DNA from: Anisus vortex
Lineage: Eukaryota; Mollusca; Gastropoda; Planorbidae
DNA: 64,000 nt
Assembly: GCA_949126835.1 (NCBI GenBank)
Contig: OX421500.1
Coordinates: 22,557,667 to 22,621,666, forward strand
Direction: 5' to 3'
This document shows positions 20,685 through 33,637 of the stretch, one piece after another; within the stretch, counting starts at the first letter, position 1, and each line of letters starts with the position of its first letter. Both the position numbers and the translations under genes were made by a program. The notes beneath the pieces are model-generated. The model made no database searches and was not told the origin of the DNA. It saw only the letters and a list, made by a program, of their open reading frames with translations.

Positions 20685-20890
20685 AGTGATCCTGTCAGAC
20701 CAATAGGATTCGAAGGGTCGTTGAAGCAGCATTCACTAGTTACTGTGGCACAAGCACAACGTTGAAGCAGCATTCACTAGTTTCTGTGGCACAAGCACAA
20801 ATGCCAAGTCGCATTTAGACTCAGGGACACCCATAAGACCCGGGGGAGGGGGGGGGGGGACCTAGCCTTCGTCAGGATTAGAACCCAGTA
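20685..20890 (-). mobile_element. SINE remnants, same family as at 3680
   Basis: Reverse-oriented pieces: GTTGAAGCAGCATTCACTAG (twice, 20721 and 20762, a local duplication), CTGTGGCACAAGCACAA, ACTCAGGGACACCC. These match the complement of the SINE body (GCTGCTTCAACG, TGGCCACAG). No intact A or B box remains. Confidence 0.6.
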
Positions 20891-20898
20891 AGTTCGGT

Positions 20899-20988
20899 CA
20901 GTGTGCTCCTGTTTATGTGCATTAGTGTCAGTGTGCTCCTGTTTATGTGAATTAGTGTCAGTGTGCTCCTGTTTATGTGAATTAGTGT
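20899..20988. repeat. 30-bp tandem repeat, 3 copies
   Basis: Three copies of CAGTGTGCTCCTGTTTATGT plus GNATTAGTGT; only one base differs between copies. Confidence 0.97.
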
Positions 20989-21089
20989 CAATTTTGATTT
21001 ATCAGACACGTGACATATAAATAGATATATACATATTTGTATATATCTAGGCCTATTTATATATGGATATACATGCCTATATAAAGGGA

Positions 21090-21134
21090 TATATAGTTAG
21101 ATAGATAAATAGATAGATAGATAGATAGATAGAA
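21090..21134. repeat. (GATA)n microsatellite
   Basis: GATAGATAAATAGATAGATA-type run. Confidence 0.95.
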
Positions 21135-21379
21135 TGCTATATAAGAATAGAGTAAATATAAAATGTTCTATGCTAGATACAAATTAATGTAAATATCAAA
21201 ATAACAAATCAACAATGATAACATTATGCACACGTTAGAACTGCACATCTTATTGAATTCCAAATAGACGCGCGCTATTAGAAGCATATGTTAAAGTAAT
21301 GTCTAAGACAAAATATATGTTTATCGTTGGTGCATGAAAGAAAAATTTTCGCTCAGTACATAATTAAGGCAGGTACCAC

Positions 21380-21882
21380 TGTAGCGTACTTAGCAATATT
21401 GGTAAACTATTCGTATATAGAATAAATTGACATAAAATTAGCGTACTTACTTAGTAATATTGGTAAACTATTTGTATATAGAATAAATTGACATCAAATT
21501 AGCGTAGGCCTACTTACTTAGCAATATTGGTACACTATTTGTATATATAATAAATTGACATCAAATTAGCGTAGTTACTTAGCAATATTGGTACACTATT
21601 TGTATATATAATAAATTGACATCAAATTAGCGTACTTACTTAGCAATATTGGTACACTATTTGTATATATAATAAATTGACATCAAATTAGCGTACTTAC
21701 TTAGCAATATTGGTACACTATTTGTATTTAGAATAAATTGACATCAAATTAGCGTAGGCCTACTTACTTAGCAATATTGGTACACTATTTGTGTATATTA
21801 TTATAATAAATTGACATAAAATTAGCGTAGTTACTTAGCAATATTGGTACACTATTTGTATATAGAATTAATTGACATCAAA
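21380..21882. repeat. 57-66-bp tandem repeat, about 8 copies
   Basis: The unit contains TTAGCAATATTGGTACACTA, TTTGTATATA and AAATTGACATCAAATTAGCG. Some copies carry an extra GGCCTAC after GCGTA, giving two length classes. Confidence 0.95.
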
Positions 21883-22002
21883 TATGAATGAATGTGAAAA
21901 TATGGATGAGAAAAGACGCCTATGCTTATGGTCACGTTTAACCTAGGAAGATATAGTCCTATAATATAATATACTAGTCTATATAGTCAGTAATATCGGG
22001 GT

Positions 22003-22021
22003 GACCGATCTAAGATCGGTC
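22003..22021 (-). other. Helitron-like 3' terminal hairpin (copy 1)
   Basis: Perfect 9-bp stem GACCGATCT / AGATCGGTC with a 1-base spacer, about 10 bases from the element end. Conserved in copy 2 at 24530-24548 with a different spacer base. Confidence 0.85.
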
Positions 22022-22974
22022 TGAATAGTCTGAATAGTCAGAAATTAATAATAGAAATGTTAAGCATTATCATACTAATACTAATATTGTTAGAATGTAT
22101 GAGGCATTTTTTTAACATCAAAGATCTTTAAAACAATAGAGAAATTGTAAAAATAAAATACATGTAAATAATTTACTTTTTACTGGAAGGGGGGGGGCAT
22201 TTTTAATCAGGTGTAGGCCTATAAATGTATTTTGTAGTCATGTCTTCTTTTCCATTACAATATATTTTTCTACAATATATTTTAATCTGCTTTAAAGGCT
22301 TTCAAAAGAACAATTATTATTTAGTGATATTATTTAATAAATGATTGTTGATAAGCTGTTATTAATTGAACAAAAATCCCTCTCCAGTGAGATTCCTTAT
22401 GACTAATCAAGATTGCATGTCATACTTATCAATGACTTTATAAAGGTCATCAATGTGGCCAGTAAATTGAACGACTATATCATATAGTGTAGAATAGTGT
22501 ATCAAGGGATTGTTCACGAATAAACATGCATTGTAATGTGAAGTTTAGACAAATTATAAAAACATTAATTATAATAAAAAGAAAGTCAAATTTAAATAAA
22601 GCAGCCACGAATAAGAAGCTGCATATTTACATATCAATTGTACAGACAGGCTTCAACAATATGTGAATATAAAGTGAATACAAATTAAACCATATACAGA
22701 ATATATATAGTTTGATGTACGTCAATAACATAAATACATTATAATAGTAGTATGTACTTTTAAAATTAATAATCATGATTTCATGATTGAATGGATATTT
22801 AAGTCGCTCGGTGACGGCGTCACCGGAATCTAAGAAGTAAATATTATGTACGTATTGTGGACTTTCAAATTCACCCTTAACATTTGTCTTGGATGTACTG
22901 CAATATCCATCTTATAGTAGACTTGTCCTGCTGCTATGAAGCTGTAGACTCCGTGACTATTGATTGTCCGATCG

Positions 22975-23900
22975 TCATCTACCTTTAGCGAAGCCAGTGT
23001 GAAACATTAATTTAAGTTCCACATACTCTTGAGGAATTCTTCTGCGAGCAAATGACGTTTTAAAAAAGAGGCAGGCCAACTCATTTGGAAACACTGATGG
23101 CTCTATGTTTACTTGACCAGATAAACAGCAGTCACCATAAGAGTCGCGGTTGATTCTGTTCAACACCCGTTCTTCGGAAAAATGAAAAGCATGACTGTGA
23201 ATACATGCTATGTTAAAAGGTCCGAAACTTGTGTAGTATTGTCTGAATTGGTTGCGCAAATGTAGATTGGCAATAGATTTTGTTTCATAAGTAATTGTTG
23301 CTTACATTACGGCGACGTTGCTCTTCCAAGCGTTGTTCAGGTTGATCAATGGTCTCTATCCATAGTCCTTGAATGGCTTTATGTCGCTTGAGTTGCAACC
23401 TTTCTTTTCGTTTATGTAGTGTTTCATTTTTTGCTCTGCCTTGCTACGTCTCAGAGTGTCTAATGGTCTTATCTCTTACATCTGCAGTTTCCTTATCTAG
23501 TTGTTTTGTCCTTCGCTTTCTATTTTCTTTCAATCGTCTTTCTCGTTCTTTTGCAATTTCCTCCTCTTTGATAATCCAATCTCGTTTCTGTCTTATCTAT
23601 AGCTTACTTTTCTAGTTGCTGTAATCTACAAATGTGTTTATTATTTAATTGTTGATCGCGTGTTTCTGCTATTTCTTTGTTAATAAATTCTAATATTATT
23701 CCCATGCACCTGTGTTTGGCTTCTCTGTCTGGCTTTATAGTTGTATCTACTGAATTATTTATATATGAAGACATGCAAAAATACTTTTAAAAATAATGTC
23801 TGCTTCTGCACTATCATAAGTCTCTGCCTTTCTCTTTTTCTAGTTTAAAATGGTTGTTTTTTTTCGACCGCCAGGCATTTTCATAAAGTTGTAAATGTTA
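22975..23900 (-). pseudogene. Helitron N-terminal protein relic
   Basis: The minus strand reads a basic, Arg/Lys/Glu-rich segment (for example KERERRLKENRKRRTKQLDK at about 23570-23500, and later PEQRLEEQRRRN). A frame change leads to 23259-22975 with AFHFSEERVLN, CCLSGQVNI and PNELACLF. The latter resembles the Helitron N-terminal block in which a CC..GKV motif precedes P.L..LF. Several stops and frame changes interrupt it. No Rep (HUH) or helicase motifs were found. Confidence 0.55.
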
Positions 23901-24519
23901 TAACTTTAAAGACTAGACTATAAAATACTTACCATCACAACTATGCAATTAACGATATATATTTTGATGTATTCCACAGCTTTAATAGTACCCTAATTGT
24001 TTAATGTATTGGTAAGAGCCTAATCAACATGGACTCTTCAAACATATAAACTATCAAACTGTATCTTACCTTTTCTTTAAATTGATGACACATTTTCACG
24101 CTGATTATATTTAATTGCGTGGCGAATCGGAAAATGGTAACGATTTAAATGCTTTAAAACGGGAATTACCGAAACGCTGACATTAAATAAAAGTCGTCTC
24201 GACTATGACGTCAAAAGAGTTGTATTGAACGTGATCGCGCTAGATGGGGAATCCATTGACATTTTTTGTTTCTTTTAGCTTAATTTAAAAGCTATTTTTA
24301 GAAATGGTCAGTGGTTTTTCCAAAAATTGAGGGTCAAGCAGAGGTTCAAAAGAAATAAGGTTGATCTAAAACGCATTTTCTAACCAGAATACATCAATTG
24401 GACAATTTTCGCGAAAATCGTAAGGCACGTTTTCGAGAACGCTGACACAAACACACAAACAAACAAGCAAACAAACCCACAAATATACCCCCAATTTTTT
24501 ATCGTTTAATATTATTAGA

Positions 24520-26631
24520 ATATCGGGGTGACCGATCTGAGATCGGTCTGTATAGTCTGAAATTAATAATAGAAATGTCGTGCATTATCATACTAATACT
24601 AATATTGTTAGAATATATGATGCATTTAATTTCTTTAACATCAAAGATCTTTAAAACAATAGAGAAATTGTAAAAATAAAATACATGTATATAATTTACT
24701 ATTTACAGGGGGGGGCATATTTAATCAGGTGTAGGCCTACAACATTTATTTTGTAGTCATGTCTTCTTTTCCATTACAATATCTTTTGCTACAATATATT
24801 TTAATCTGCTTAAAAGGCTTTCAAAAGAACAATTATTATTTAGTGATATCATTTAATAAATGCCGGTTGATAAGCTGTTATTAATTGAAAAAAAAATCCA
24901 TCTCCAATGAGATTTCTTACAACTAATCAAGATTGCATGTCATACTTATCAATGACTTTATAACGGTCATCAAAGTAGCCAGTAAATTGAACGACTATAT
25001 CATATAATGTAGGTTAGTGTATCAAGGGGATTGTTCACAAATAAACATGCATTGTAATGTGAAGCTTAGACAAATTATAAAAACATTAATTATAATAAAA
25101 TGTAAGTCAAATTTAAATAAAGCAGCCACGAATAAGAAGCTGCATAGTTGCATATCAATTGTTCAGACAGGCTTCAACAATATGGGAAATGTGAGAATAT
25201 TAAGTGAATAAAAATTAAACCATATACAGAATATATAGTTTGATGTACGTCAACATCATAAATACATTATAATAGTAGTATGTACTCTTTAAAATAAATT
25301 AATAATCATGATTTCATGATTGAGTGGATAAGCCTATTTAAGTCGCTCTGTGACGGCGTCACCGGAATCTAAGAAGTACATCTGTAAGTATTGTGGACTT
25401 TCAAATTCACCCTTAACATTTTGTCTTGGCTGTACTGCAATATCCATCTTATAGTAGACTTGTCCTGCTGCTATGAAGCTGTAGACTCCGTGACTATTGA
25501 TTGTCCGATCGTCATCTACCTTCTGTGAAGCCAGTGCGAAACAGGAATTTAAGTTCCTGATCCTCTTGTAGAATTATTCTGCGAGCAAATGACGTTTTAA
25601 AAAGCGGTTTTGTCCTTCGCTTTGTTTTTTTCCAATCGTCTTTCTCATTCTTTTGCAGTTTCCTCCTCTAGTTGTTTTGTCATACACTTTCTTTGATAAT
25701 CCAATCTCATTTCTGTCTTATCTATAGCTTAATTTTCTAGTTGCTGTAATCTACAAATCTGTTTATTCTTTAATTGTTGATCGCGTGTTTCTGCTATTTC
25801 TTTGTTAATAAATATTGAAATTATTCCCATGCACCTGAGCTTGGCTGCTCTGTCTGGCCTTATAGTTGTATCTACTGAATCATTTATTTCTGAAGACATG
25901 CACGAAATAATTAAAAAAATAGTCTACTTCTGCACTATCATCAGTCCGTGCCTTTCTCTTTTTCTAGTTTAAAATAGGATTATTCTTTTTTCGTCCGCCA
26001 GGCATTTTCATAAAGTTGTAAATGTTATAACTTTAAAGACTGTATAAAATACTTACCATCACAACTATGCAATTAACGATATTATATATTTTAATGTATT
26101 CCACAGCTTTAATAGTACCCTAATTGTTTAATGTATTAGTAAGAGCCTAATCAACATGGACTCTTTGAAACATATAAACTATCAAACTATATCTTTCCTT
26201 TTTTTTTAAATTGATGACACATTTTCACGCTGATTATATTTAATTGCGTGGCGAATCGGAAAATGGTAACGATTTAAATGCTTTAAAACGGGAATTACCG
26301 AAACGCGGATGCTAAATAAAAGTCGTCTTGGCTATGACGTCAAAAGAGTTGTATTGAACGTGATCGCGCTAGATGGGGAATCCAATGACATGCTTTTTTT
26401 TTCCTTTGGCCCAATTTAAAAGCTATTTTTAGAAACAGTCAGTGGTTTTTCCAAAAATTGAGGGTCAAGCAGAGGTTCAAAAGAAATGATATTGATCAAA
26501 ATAGCATTTTCTCACCAGAATACATCAATTGGACAGTTTTCGCGAAAATCGTTTTGGCCCGTTTTCGAGAACGCTGACACAAACACACAAACAAATATAC
26601 CCCCAATTTTTTCTCGTTTAATATTATTAGA
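24520..26631 (-). mobile_element. Helitron-like element, copy 2 of a head-to-tail pair
   Basis: Same termini as copy 1: minus-strand start TCTAATAATATTAAACG at 26631, hairpin at 24530-24548, end ATAT at 24520. Relative to copy 1 it lacks an internal block corresponding to about 23060-23500, which includes most of the coding relic. The outer junction on the minus strand is ...ATA|TCTAAT, consistent with an A|T target. Both copies share the left-arm, coding-relic and right-arm order. Confidence 0.75.
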
Positions 26632-28236
26632 TATATTAAAGACCAAGTGAAGAACTTTTCATCAAAATTTAGTTAAAAGTTTATTGCGTTAGTAAACAGG
26701 GCCGAATGCTAATAAAAATCATTTATACAAAATATTAAACATAATTTTCAAGTAATTAGACCTAGTTAAATATTAGCACTTAAATGTGTGCACAAAAATT
26801 CCAAATCTAGTAGCCATTTGAGATGGCAACAAATGGAAGTGACGTCAGATAGGGGAATTCGAATAGGAAAAATGAATATGTTTACGTGTTTTGAATCTCT
26901 TTCCATGTGTTTGAATATTTGCCCGGTCATATTTTTATTAATAGTGGATTATTTGTGGCCCTTCAACAAATAACTTTTTTTAAGTTCTAATTTTAGGGTT
27001 GGATTTTATTATAGATCTAGGGTTTACTGTTCGTTTTTTATCCTTTAGTGTTTAAAGTTCGATTTAGGGCTATGGACAAGTCTTAACGTGTATGCATGCA
27101 TAAAAGGTCACGTGCAAAAACATTTCCGTTCTTTTTCGATCATTTTATTCGAAACAATGTATGTGTGCTACTTTACTGGTTGTACTTAAATTTGTTGGGG
27201 ATTAAAATTTATTTCATTTCCAATAGATGTTTACAAAGCAAAACAATGTATTGTGAAAGTCAGAAGGGAATAATCACCTTTTTAAAATATCAAACTTATT
27301 GCTTAATGCAAAAGAATTTTTGTTATTCGTTTTTATGAATTTACGCATTTTGTTTTTCAATAACCAAGAAAACGCAACTCTTGACTCATTTATTTTGTAA
27401 ACAAATAAAAATTTAACGTCACGCGACTAACACTTGAGTATTAATGATCGCCTGTTCACTTTTGACGTTAAAAACGGATTCCTCATAACTAATATTGTAT
27501 CCTTTGTATAATTCTAAAAGACTAGAACTTGCCGTCAAGGTTGAAATCAATTGTCAAACACCAGCAAAAGCATGCTTTTTTTGTTATTAGTTTAAAAATA
27601 GAACAGGAAGTTCACGAACATTCGGGTTCAAAAGTTCACGCCTCATTAAAACTTGTCCATCTTTTTTACATACAGTGTTCGTTTGTTTAAGTTAAGGGTT
27701 CGATTTTTTAGTGTTATGGTGTGAGGTTTGCGTAAAATTGTCTCAGCGAACTGTGTTGACCCTAGTTGTAAAATCATATATACTTTAATCTCAATGAACA
27801 AATTACTAACACTGTATTAATCTATTACATTTCAATCTTCTAAATTTTAGGTACACAGTCTAGTTTATATATGGAAATACTAGGAAAACGTTTGATAGGT
27901 TAAAAAATCATTTGTGAGTCGAGTGAGTTCTGTTTAATTATTAAGTTTTCGCTGAGTAAAATCAACCTTTTTAAAAACAACCAAAACAAAATGTGCATTG
28001 CAATTTAAAGCTAAAGACTCTGACATGGGCTAAGCGGGATCTTAGCTAGGGATGATACACGTGTTTAGTATTGCATGCCATAAAGTCAAACGATATTCCC
28101 AAAGTCAGCATTTTTTCTTACAGCATGTATGTTAGTATATCACTAATAGTTGTGTGTTTTGATTTTTGTCTAATCTATATTATAGGTCTATATGTACACA
28201 TTCAACTATTGGAACCAAAGCTCTGAGCTACTAAGA
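26632..28236. other. upstream region of the lectin-EGF gene, no gene recognised
   Basis: AT-rich sequence between the Helitron pair and the next gene. Small open frames at 26788-26973 and 27096-27338 show no recognisable motifs. A promoter for the downstream gene is expected here, but no convincing TATA or initiator could be singled out. Confidence 0.4.
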
Positions 28237-29706
28237 ATGACACAGAACAATTTACTATTGTCAGAATTCATTATTTTCCTGGCAATTTTATTTTTCCATA
28301 CACGCGTGAACAGCCAATATGAAAACCGTTTTGTGTGCCGAATGATCTATTTCAAAAGTAAAGTGGTCGACTACAACTGGTTTGCAGCAGCGGATTATTG
28401 TGTCAGCATGGGTGCAACTCTAGCTAGCATTGACACACAGGAGAGTCATCGTTTTTTTCTTACCAGCACAAGATCAACGGCTACTAGTAATGGTGTAATT
28501 TGGCTTGGGGCAAGCGGCTACGGGGCGGACCTGAAGTGGCTAAACGAGTGGTACGTTAGCGAAGGCTTTATGAACTGGGCGGCCGGACACCCGTTAAAAG
28601 ATCAGAAATTGATGTGCATTGCTTATAACGAAACAATAAAGAAGTGGATCACCACAGAATGCTATCAGGGTTCCGGTGCAGCTTATTGTGAGAAATGTCT
28701 CGAGCCCACGTGCGCAATGTCTAACTGTTCGTTACTCTGTATTTGCCATCACTACATGTCTTGCGTTACAAGTGCTACTTCTTGCTCTAGTGGCTGCCAA
28801 TTAGCACACCTCAGTAGAATAACCAGCATTAGTTGCAATAGTAACAGGTATGGGCGTAAATGCGACCTGCAGTGTTTCTGCAAAAATGGGATCCCCTGTG
28901 ACAACACTGTAGGGCTTTGCAACGAAGGCTGTCACTTAGGGTGGCTAGGTATACGGTGTGACACGACCTCCTGTCCCAAAAACAGGTGGGGACCTAATTG
29001 TGCTTTAAGCTGCTACTGCAAAAACGATGCACAATGCAACAAAGCTACCGGGCGGTGCATGAGTGGGTGTGCCGCAGGAGTAAGTGGCATGTCCTGTAAC
29101 AAAAGCCAAGAATGCCCACCCTACAGATGGAGTGATGACTGCTCCAAGGTATGTAGCTGTGGGGGAGATGGCTACTGCAACACAGTGACGGGAGTTTGCT
29201 TAGATCATCTTAAAGAATGCAAATTGGAATTTCAAGGACCAGCATGCAATATGACTGCTTCTACAATGTGTTCTCTCAACAGTTGGGGTGATCAATGCGA
29301 TCGCTCTTGTTTTTGTGAAGGTGACAGTCCATGCTACAGAAAGAACGGTGTTTGTGAAAATGGATGCACTGAAGGTGTCACCGGCTTGTCTTGTAATGAA
29401 AGCAAAGGCGATTGCCCCCTAAATCGATGGGGGCCGAATTGTGAATACGCCTGCCATTGTGCTGAAAGTAGAATGTGTCATAAAACCTCCGGGGTCTGTC
29501 TGACACACAACAAAATATGTGACCTGGACTGGCAAGGACAAAGTTGCAACAAGACGGCTTGTCCGCTATATTTTTTTGGGCCGAATTGTTTGGAAGCGTG
29601 TAATTGTGCTAACGGAAATCAGTGCCCCATCAAACTGGGCATTTGTCCTGATAACCAATGCTCGACAGGCTGGAGCGGTACGTATTGCGACCAGATGAAG
29701 TGTTAA
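28237..29706 (+). CDS. secreted C-type lectin domain plus EGF-like repeats protein
   Basis: An intact 489-codon single-exon gene. The start at 28237 is preferred over 28192 because it places a signal peptide (residues 1-26, hydrophobic FIIFLAILFF, cleavage after VNS) at the terminus; an in-frame TAG lies at 28183. Residues 30-152 form a C-type lectin-like domain: WLGASG at 89, Cys55-Cys151 and Cys127-Cys142 in canonical positions. The calcium/sugar motifs (EPN or QPD, and WND) are absent (WAAGHPLKD; KWITTEC), so calcium-dependent sugar binding is doubtful. Residues 154-489 hold about six MEGF/laminin-type EGF units (YG.KC...C.C.....C....G.C..GC..G..G..C, with RWGPNC repeats). It ends at QMKC with no transmembrane segment, so it is probably secreted. 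Several NxS/T sequons are present. A role in recognition or adhesion is inferred from the domains. A single exon is unusual for this architecture. Confidence 0.9.
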   Translation: MTQNNLLLSEFIIFLAILFFHTRVNSQYENRFVCRMIYFKSKVVDYNWFAAADYCVSMGATLASIDTQESHRFFLTSTRSTATSNGVIWLGASGYGADLKWLNEWYVSEGFMNWAAGHPLKDQKLMCIAYNETIKKWITTECYQGSGAAYCEKCLEPTCAMSNCSLLCICHHYMSCVTSATSCSSGCQLAHLSRITSISCNSNRYGRKCDLQCFCKNGIPCDNTVGLCNEGCHLGWLGIRCDTTSCPKNRWGPNCALSCYCKNDAQCNKATGRCMSGCAAGVSGMSCNKSQECPPYRWSDDCSKVCSCGGDGYCNTVTGVCLDHLKECKLEFQGPACNMTASTMCSLNSWGDQCDRSCFCEGDSPCYRKNGVCENGCTEGVTGLSCNESKGDCPLNRWGPNCEYACHCAESRMCHKTSGVCLTHNKICDLDWQGQSCNKTACPLYFFGPNCLEACNCANGNQCPIKLGICPDNQCSTGWSGTYCDQMKC

Positions 29707-29848
29707 GCCTTTTAATTTGGCCAAGGTGGCAGTTCAAAGAAAGTTAGTACATTGACAAAATGACATTTAAGACTGTTGTAAAAGCTTCTCGATGTGTTTA
29801 AAATTATTGCGGCAATCTGGTCCAATAGTGATAGCCTATAATATAACT

Positions 29849-29854
29849 AATAAA
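29849..29854 (+). terminator. polyadenylation signal AATAAA
   Basis: AATAAA 143 bases after the lectin-EGF stop codon, at a plausible distance for a short 3' UTR. Confidence 0.5.
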
Positions 29855-29859
29855 GAAAT

Positions 29860-30535
29860 TTACTGTTCCTTCTCGGCCTACTGTTACAACTGCAACAAAT
29901 ATAATTGCAAAACTATACCAATATCACTGCAACCAAAACTGGAACCGCCACAAATAATACTATTGAGCGATTGCAATCACGTGACAAAAAGTGCGTGCTG
30001 TTTGTTTACTTTGTCTAGTGGTGATAAATGGCAGCCGTATTACAATAGCCGTAAGAAGGTTTTATTTTAAATGTGATCCTTTCAACAATATAATGTGAAA
30101 CATATATAAAACACTGTCAAGCGATGTAAATTAACATTTAAAGCTAAAATTTAAACCATTAAAAATCAATGGAAAAGGTTCCGTAAGTGCCGAATATTTA
30201 ATTGAAGATCTCGATTGTCGAAAGTTAGCTTATCTTAACTTACTAGGCCTATTAAAAAGTAAAGCCAAATGTACAATGTTTCAAAAGAGCTATTGAAAAA
30301 CTATAAAAAGCCTAAAATCTTGTTTATTTCGTGGACGGACTACTAAGGACTAGTATCACAATAAAATATCAAGATTTATGGTAACTAATTCTTTATATGT
30401 TGGGTTTGAATTCACATGGTGAGGAACAATGTTTATTTCTCATTAATGCCATTATCGCCAAGATGGCTGCTATTTACACAAGTACGTCACTAAAAAACCT
30501 AAGCCACGCTTAACTGCAATCGCTCTATTACTTAT
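29860..30535. other. no gene recognised
   Basis: AT-rich stretch between the lectin-EGF gene and the satellite. A 92-codon frame overlapping the presumed 3' UTR shows no motif. Confidence 0.4.
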
Positions 30536-30539
30536 ATCA

Positions 30540-33085
30540 AGACTACTTTATATCACAACTACTACTACATACCACAATATCACAACTACAATCACAATAT
30601 CACAACTACTACTACATACCACAACTACCACTACATACCACAATATCACAACTGCTACTACATACCACAACTACCACTACATACCACAATATCACAACTA
30701 CTACTACATACCACAACTACTACTACATATCACAACTACTACTACATATCACAACTACTACTACATATCACAACTACTACTACATACCACAACTACCACT
30801 ACATACCACAATATCACAACTACTACTACATACAACAACTACTACTACATACCACAACTACTACTACATATAACAACTACTACTACATACCACAACTACT
30901 ACTACATATAAGAACTACTACTACATACCACAACTACTACTACATACCTCAACTATTGCTACATACCTCAACTACTACTACATACCACAACTATTGCTAC
31001 ATACCACAACTACTACTACATATAACAACTACTACTACATACCACAACTATTGCTACATACCATAACTACTACTACATATAACAACTACTACTACATATA
31101 ACATCTACTACTATATACCACAACTATTGCTACATACCACAACTACTACTACATACCACAACTACTACTACATATAACAACTACTACTACATACCACAAC
31201 TATTGCTACATAACACAACTACTACTACATACCACAACTACTACTACATACCACAACTACTACTACATACAACAACTATTGCTACATACCACAACTACTA
31301 CTACATACCACAACTACTACTACATATAACAACTACAATTACATATAATAACTACTACTACATACCACAACTACTACTACATATAACAACTACTACTACA
31401 TACCACAACTATTGCTACATACCACAACTACTACTACATATAACAACTACTACTACATATAAAAACTACTACTACATATAACAACTACTACTACATATAA
31501 CAACTACTACTACATATAACAACTACTACTACATACCACAACTACTACTACATATAACAACTACTACTACATACCACAACTATTGCTACATAACACAACT
31601 ACTACTACATATAATAACTACTACTACATATAACAACTACAACTACATATAACAACTACTACTACATATAACAACTACTACTACATATAACAACTACTAC
31701 TACATATAACAACTACTACTATATACACCAACTACTACTACATACCACAACTACTACTACATATAACATCTACTACTACATATAACAACTACTACTACAT
31801 ATAATAACTACTACTACATATAACAACTACTACTACATATAACAACTACTACTACATATAACAACTACTACTACATATAACAACTACTACTACATATAAC
31901 AACTACTACTATATACCACAACTACTACTACATAAAACAACTACTACTACATACCACAACTATTGCTACATACCACAACTACTACTACATATAACAACTA
32001 CTACTACATATAACAACTACTACTACATATAATAACTACTACTACATATAACAACTACTACTACATATAACAACTACTACTACATATAACAACTACTACT
32101 ACATATAACAACTACTACTACATATAACAACTACTACTACATATCACAACTACCACTACATATCATAACTACTACTACATATCACAACTACTACTACTAC
32201 ATACAAAAACTACTACACACCACAACTGCTACTACATTCCACAACTACTAGTACATATCACGTCAACCACTACATATCAAAACTACTACTACATATAACA
32301 ACTACTATTACATATCACAACTACTACTACATACCACAACTACTACTACTACATACCACAACTACTACATACCACAACTGCTACTACATACCACAACTAC
32401 TACTACATACCACAACTACTACTACATATAACAACTACTACTACATATAACAACTACTACTACATATAACAACTACTACTACATATAACAACTACTATTA
32501 CATATCACAACTACTACTACATACCACAACTACTACATACCACAACTGCTACTACATACCACAACTACTACTACATACCACAACTACTATTACATACAAC
32601 AACTACTACTACATACCACAACTACTATTACATACAACAACTACTACTACATACCACAACTACTGCTACATACCACAACTACTACATACCACAACTGCTA
32701 CTACATACCACAACTACTACTACATACCACAACTACTATTACATACAACAACTACTACTACATACCACAACTACTATTACATACAACAACTACTACTACA
32801 TACCACAACTACTATTACATACCACAACTACTACTACATACCACAACTACTATTACATACCACAGCTACTACTACATATCACAACTACTACTACATACCA
32901 CAACTACTATTACATACCACAACTACTACTACATACCACAACTACTGCTACATACCACAACTACTACTATATTCCACAACTACTACTACATACCACAACT
33001 ACTACTACATACCATAACTACTACTACATACCACAACTACTCTATACATATCACAACAACTACTACATACCACAAAAAATACTAT
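30540..33085. repeat. 19-bp satellite, left block
   Basis: Monomers of the TACTACTACATACCACAAC type, with TATAA-carrying (CATATAACAAC) and TATTGCTACATACC variants prominent. About 130 monomers. The plus strand is almost free of G. A 19-bp period makes a 57-bp, 19-residue pseudo-repeat in all three plus frames, so the long open frames are artefacts. Confidence 0.97.
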
Positions 33086-33089
33086 ATAC
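33086..33089. other. target-site duplication ATAC, left copy
   Basis: ATAC immediately before the 5' LTR; the same four bases follow the 3' LTR at 48727-48730. Confidence 0.8.
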
Positions 33090-33614
33090 TGTCATGTATA
33101 TTGTCTTTTCCAGAATTGGAGCCAGTAATGTTTATTCTTTTCCCCCCTCTCTCTTTTCTCACTACACACGATTTTGTGGGCGGGGCTTAGGCTTTCCGAT
33201 TGCCTGACGTTTAGTACGAAGACAAAAGATTCTAGGTAATGTTGGGATTCTGTGTTGACCCCAAATTCTCAGTGTGTCTGGGAACGTCTCATTATGTCTG
33301 CATAGGGAAGTTCCTATTGTTTTTTTTATGAGTTTAGTAATGATACCATGATTTTCACCCCTCCTAGTAATAGGTCTATCCCTTGTACCACTTGAATAGT
33401 ATTTAATGATTTGTTCGTCTGGAAGATGGAGCGTTTCAAAATATGTTCCTTTGAGGACGCTTGTGTTTGCACTATTTTATTCTAACTGTACATAATACAT
33501 ATATTGTATAATACTGAAACATAAATAATAATAACTAAAGTCTCCCCTAGGACTAACGAGAATTATCAGCAAGATCTTCACAGCTCTGGCCACAAGGGGA
33601 CTGTGGATGTAACA
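33090..33614 (+). repeat. 5' LTR (with internal deletion)
   Basis: Begins TGTCATGTATATTG, ends GATGTAACA. Compared with the solo LTR (702 bp) and the 3' LTR (709 bp when rejoined) it lacks about 180 bases between ATATTGTATA and ATACTGAAAC. The deletion starts in a short TGTATA direct-repeat context. Confidence 0.93.
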
Positions 33615-33619
33615 AAATT

Positions 33620-33637
33620 TGGTGGTCTCGCCCGGTA
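33620..33637 (+). promoter_or_regulatory. candidate primer binding site
   Basis: TGGTGGTCTCGCCCGG starts five bases after the 5' LTR and begins with the TGG expected to pair with a tRNA CCA end. I could not name the tRNA. Confidence 0.5.

Larger units (their letters stand above)
21993..24519 (-). mobile_element. Helitron-like element, copy 1 of a head-to-tail pair
   Basis: On the minus strand it starts TCTAATAATATTAAACG (24519) and ends in a hairpin with 9-bp stems GACCGATCT / AGATCGGTC (22003-22021) followed by ACCCCGATAT at the terminus (21993). The interior encodes relics of a Helitron N-terminal region. Its left neighbour base is T. The rightmost base abuts copy 2 exactly. The 3' end lacks the usual CTRR. 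The roughly 2.5-kb body is closely repeated in copy 2. Confidence 0.75.

Noticed and set aside
23373..23615. 80-codon plus frame (Ser/Leu/Phe-rich)
   Set aside because: Antisense of the basic Helitron N-terminal relic; the composition is explained by that.
29792..30070. 92-codon frame after the lectin-EGF gene
   Set aside because: Overlaps the expected 3' UTR and polyA signal, with no motif or good start context.
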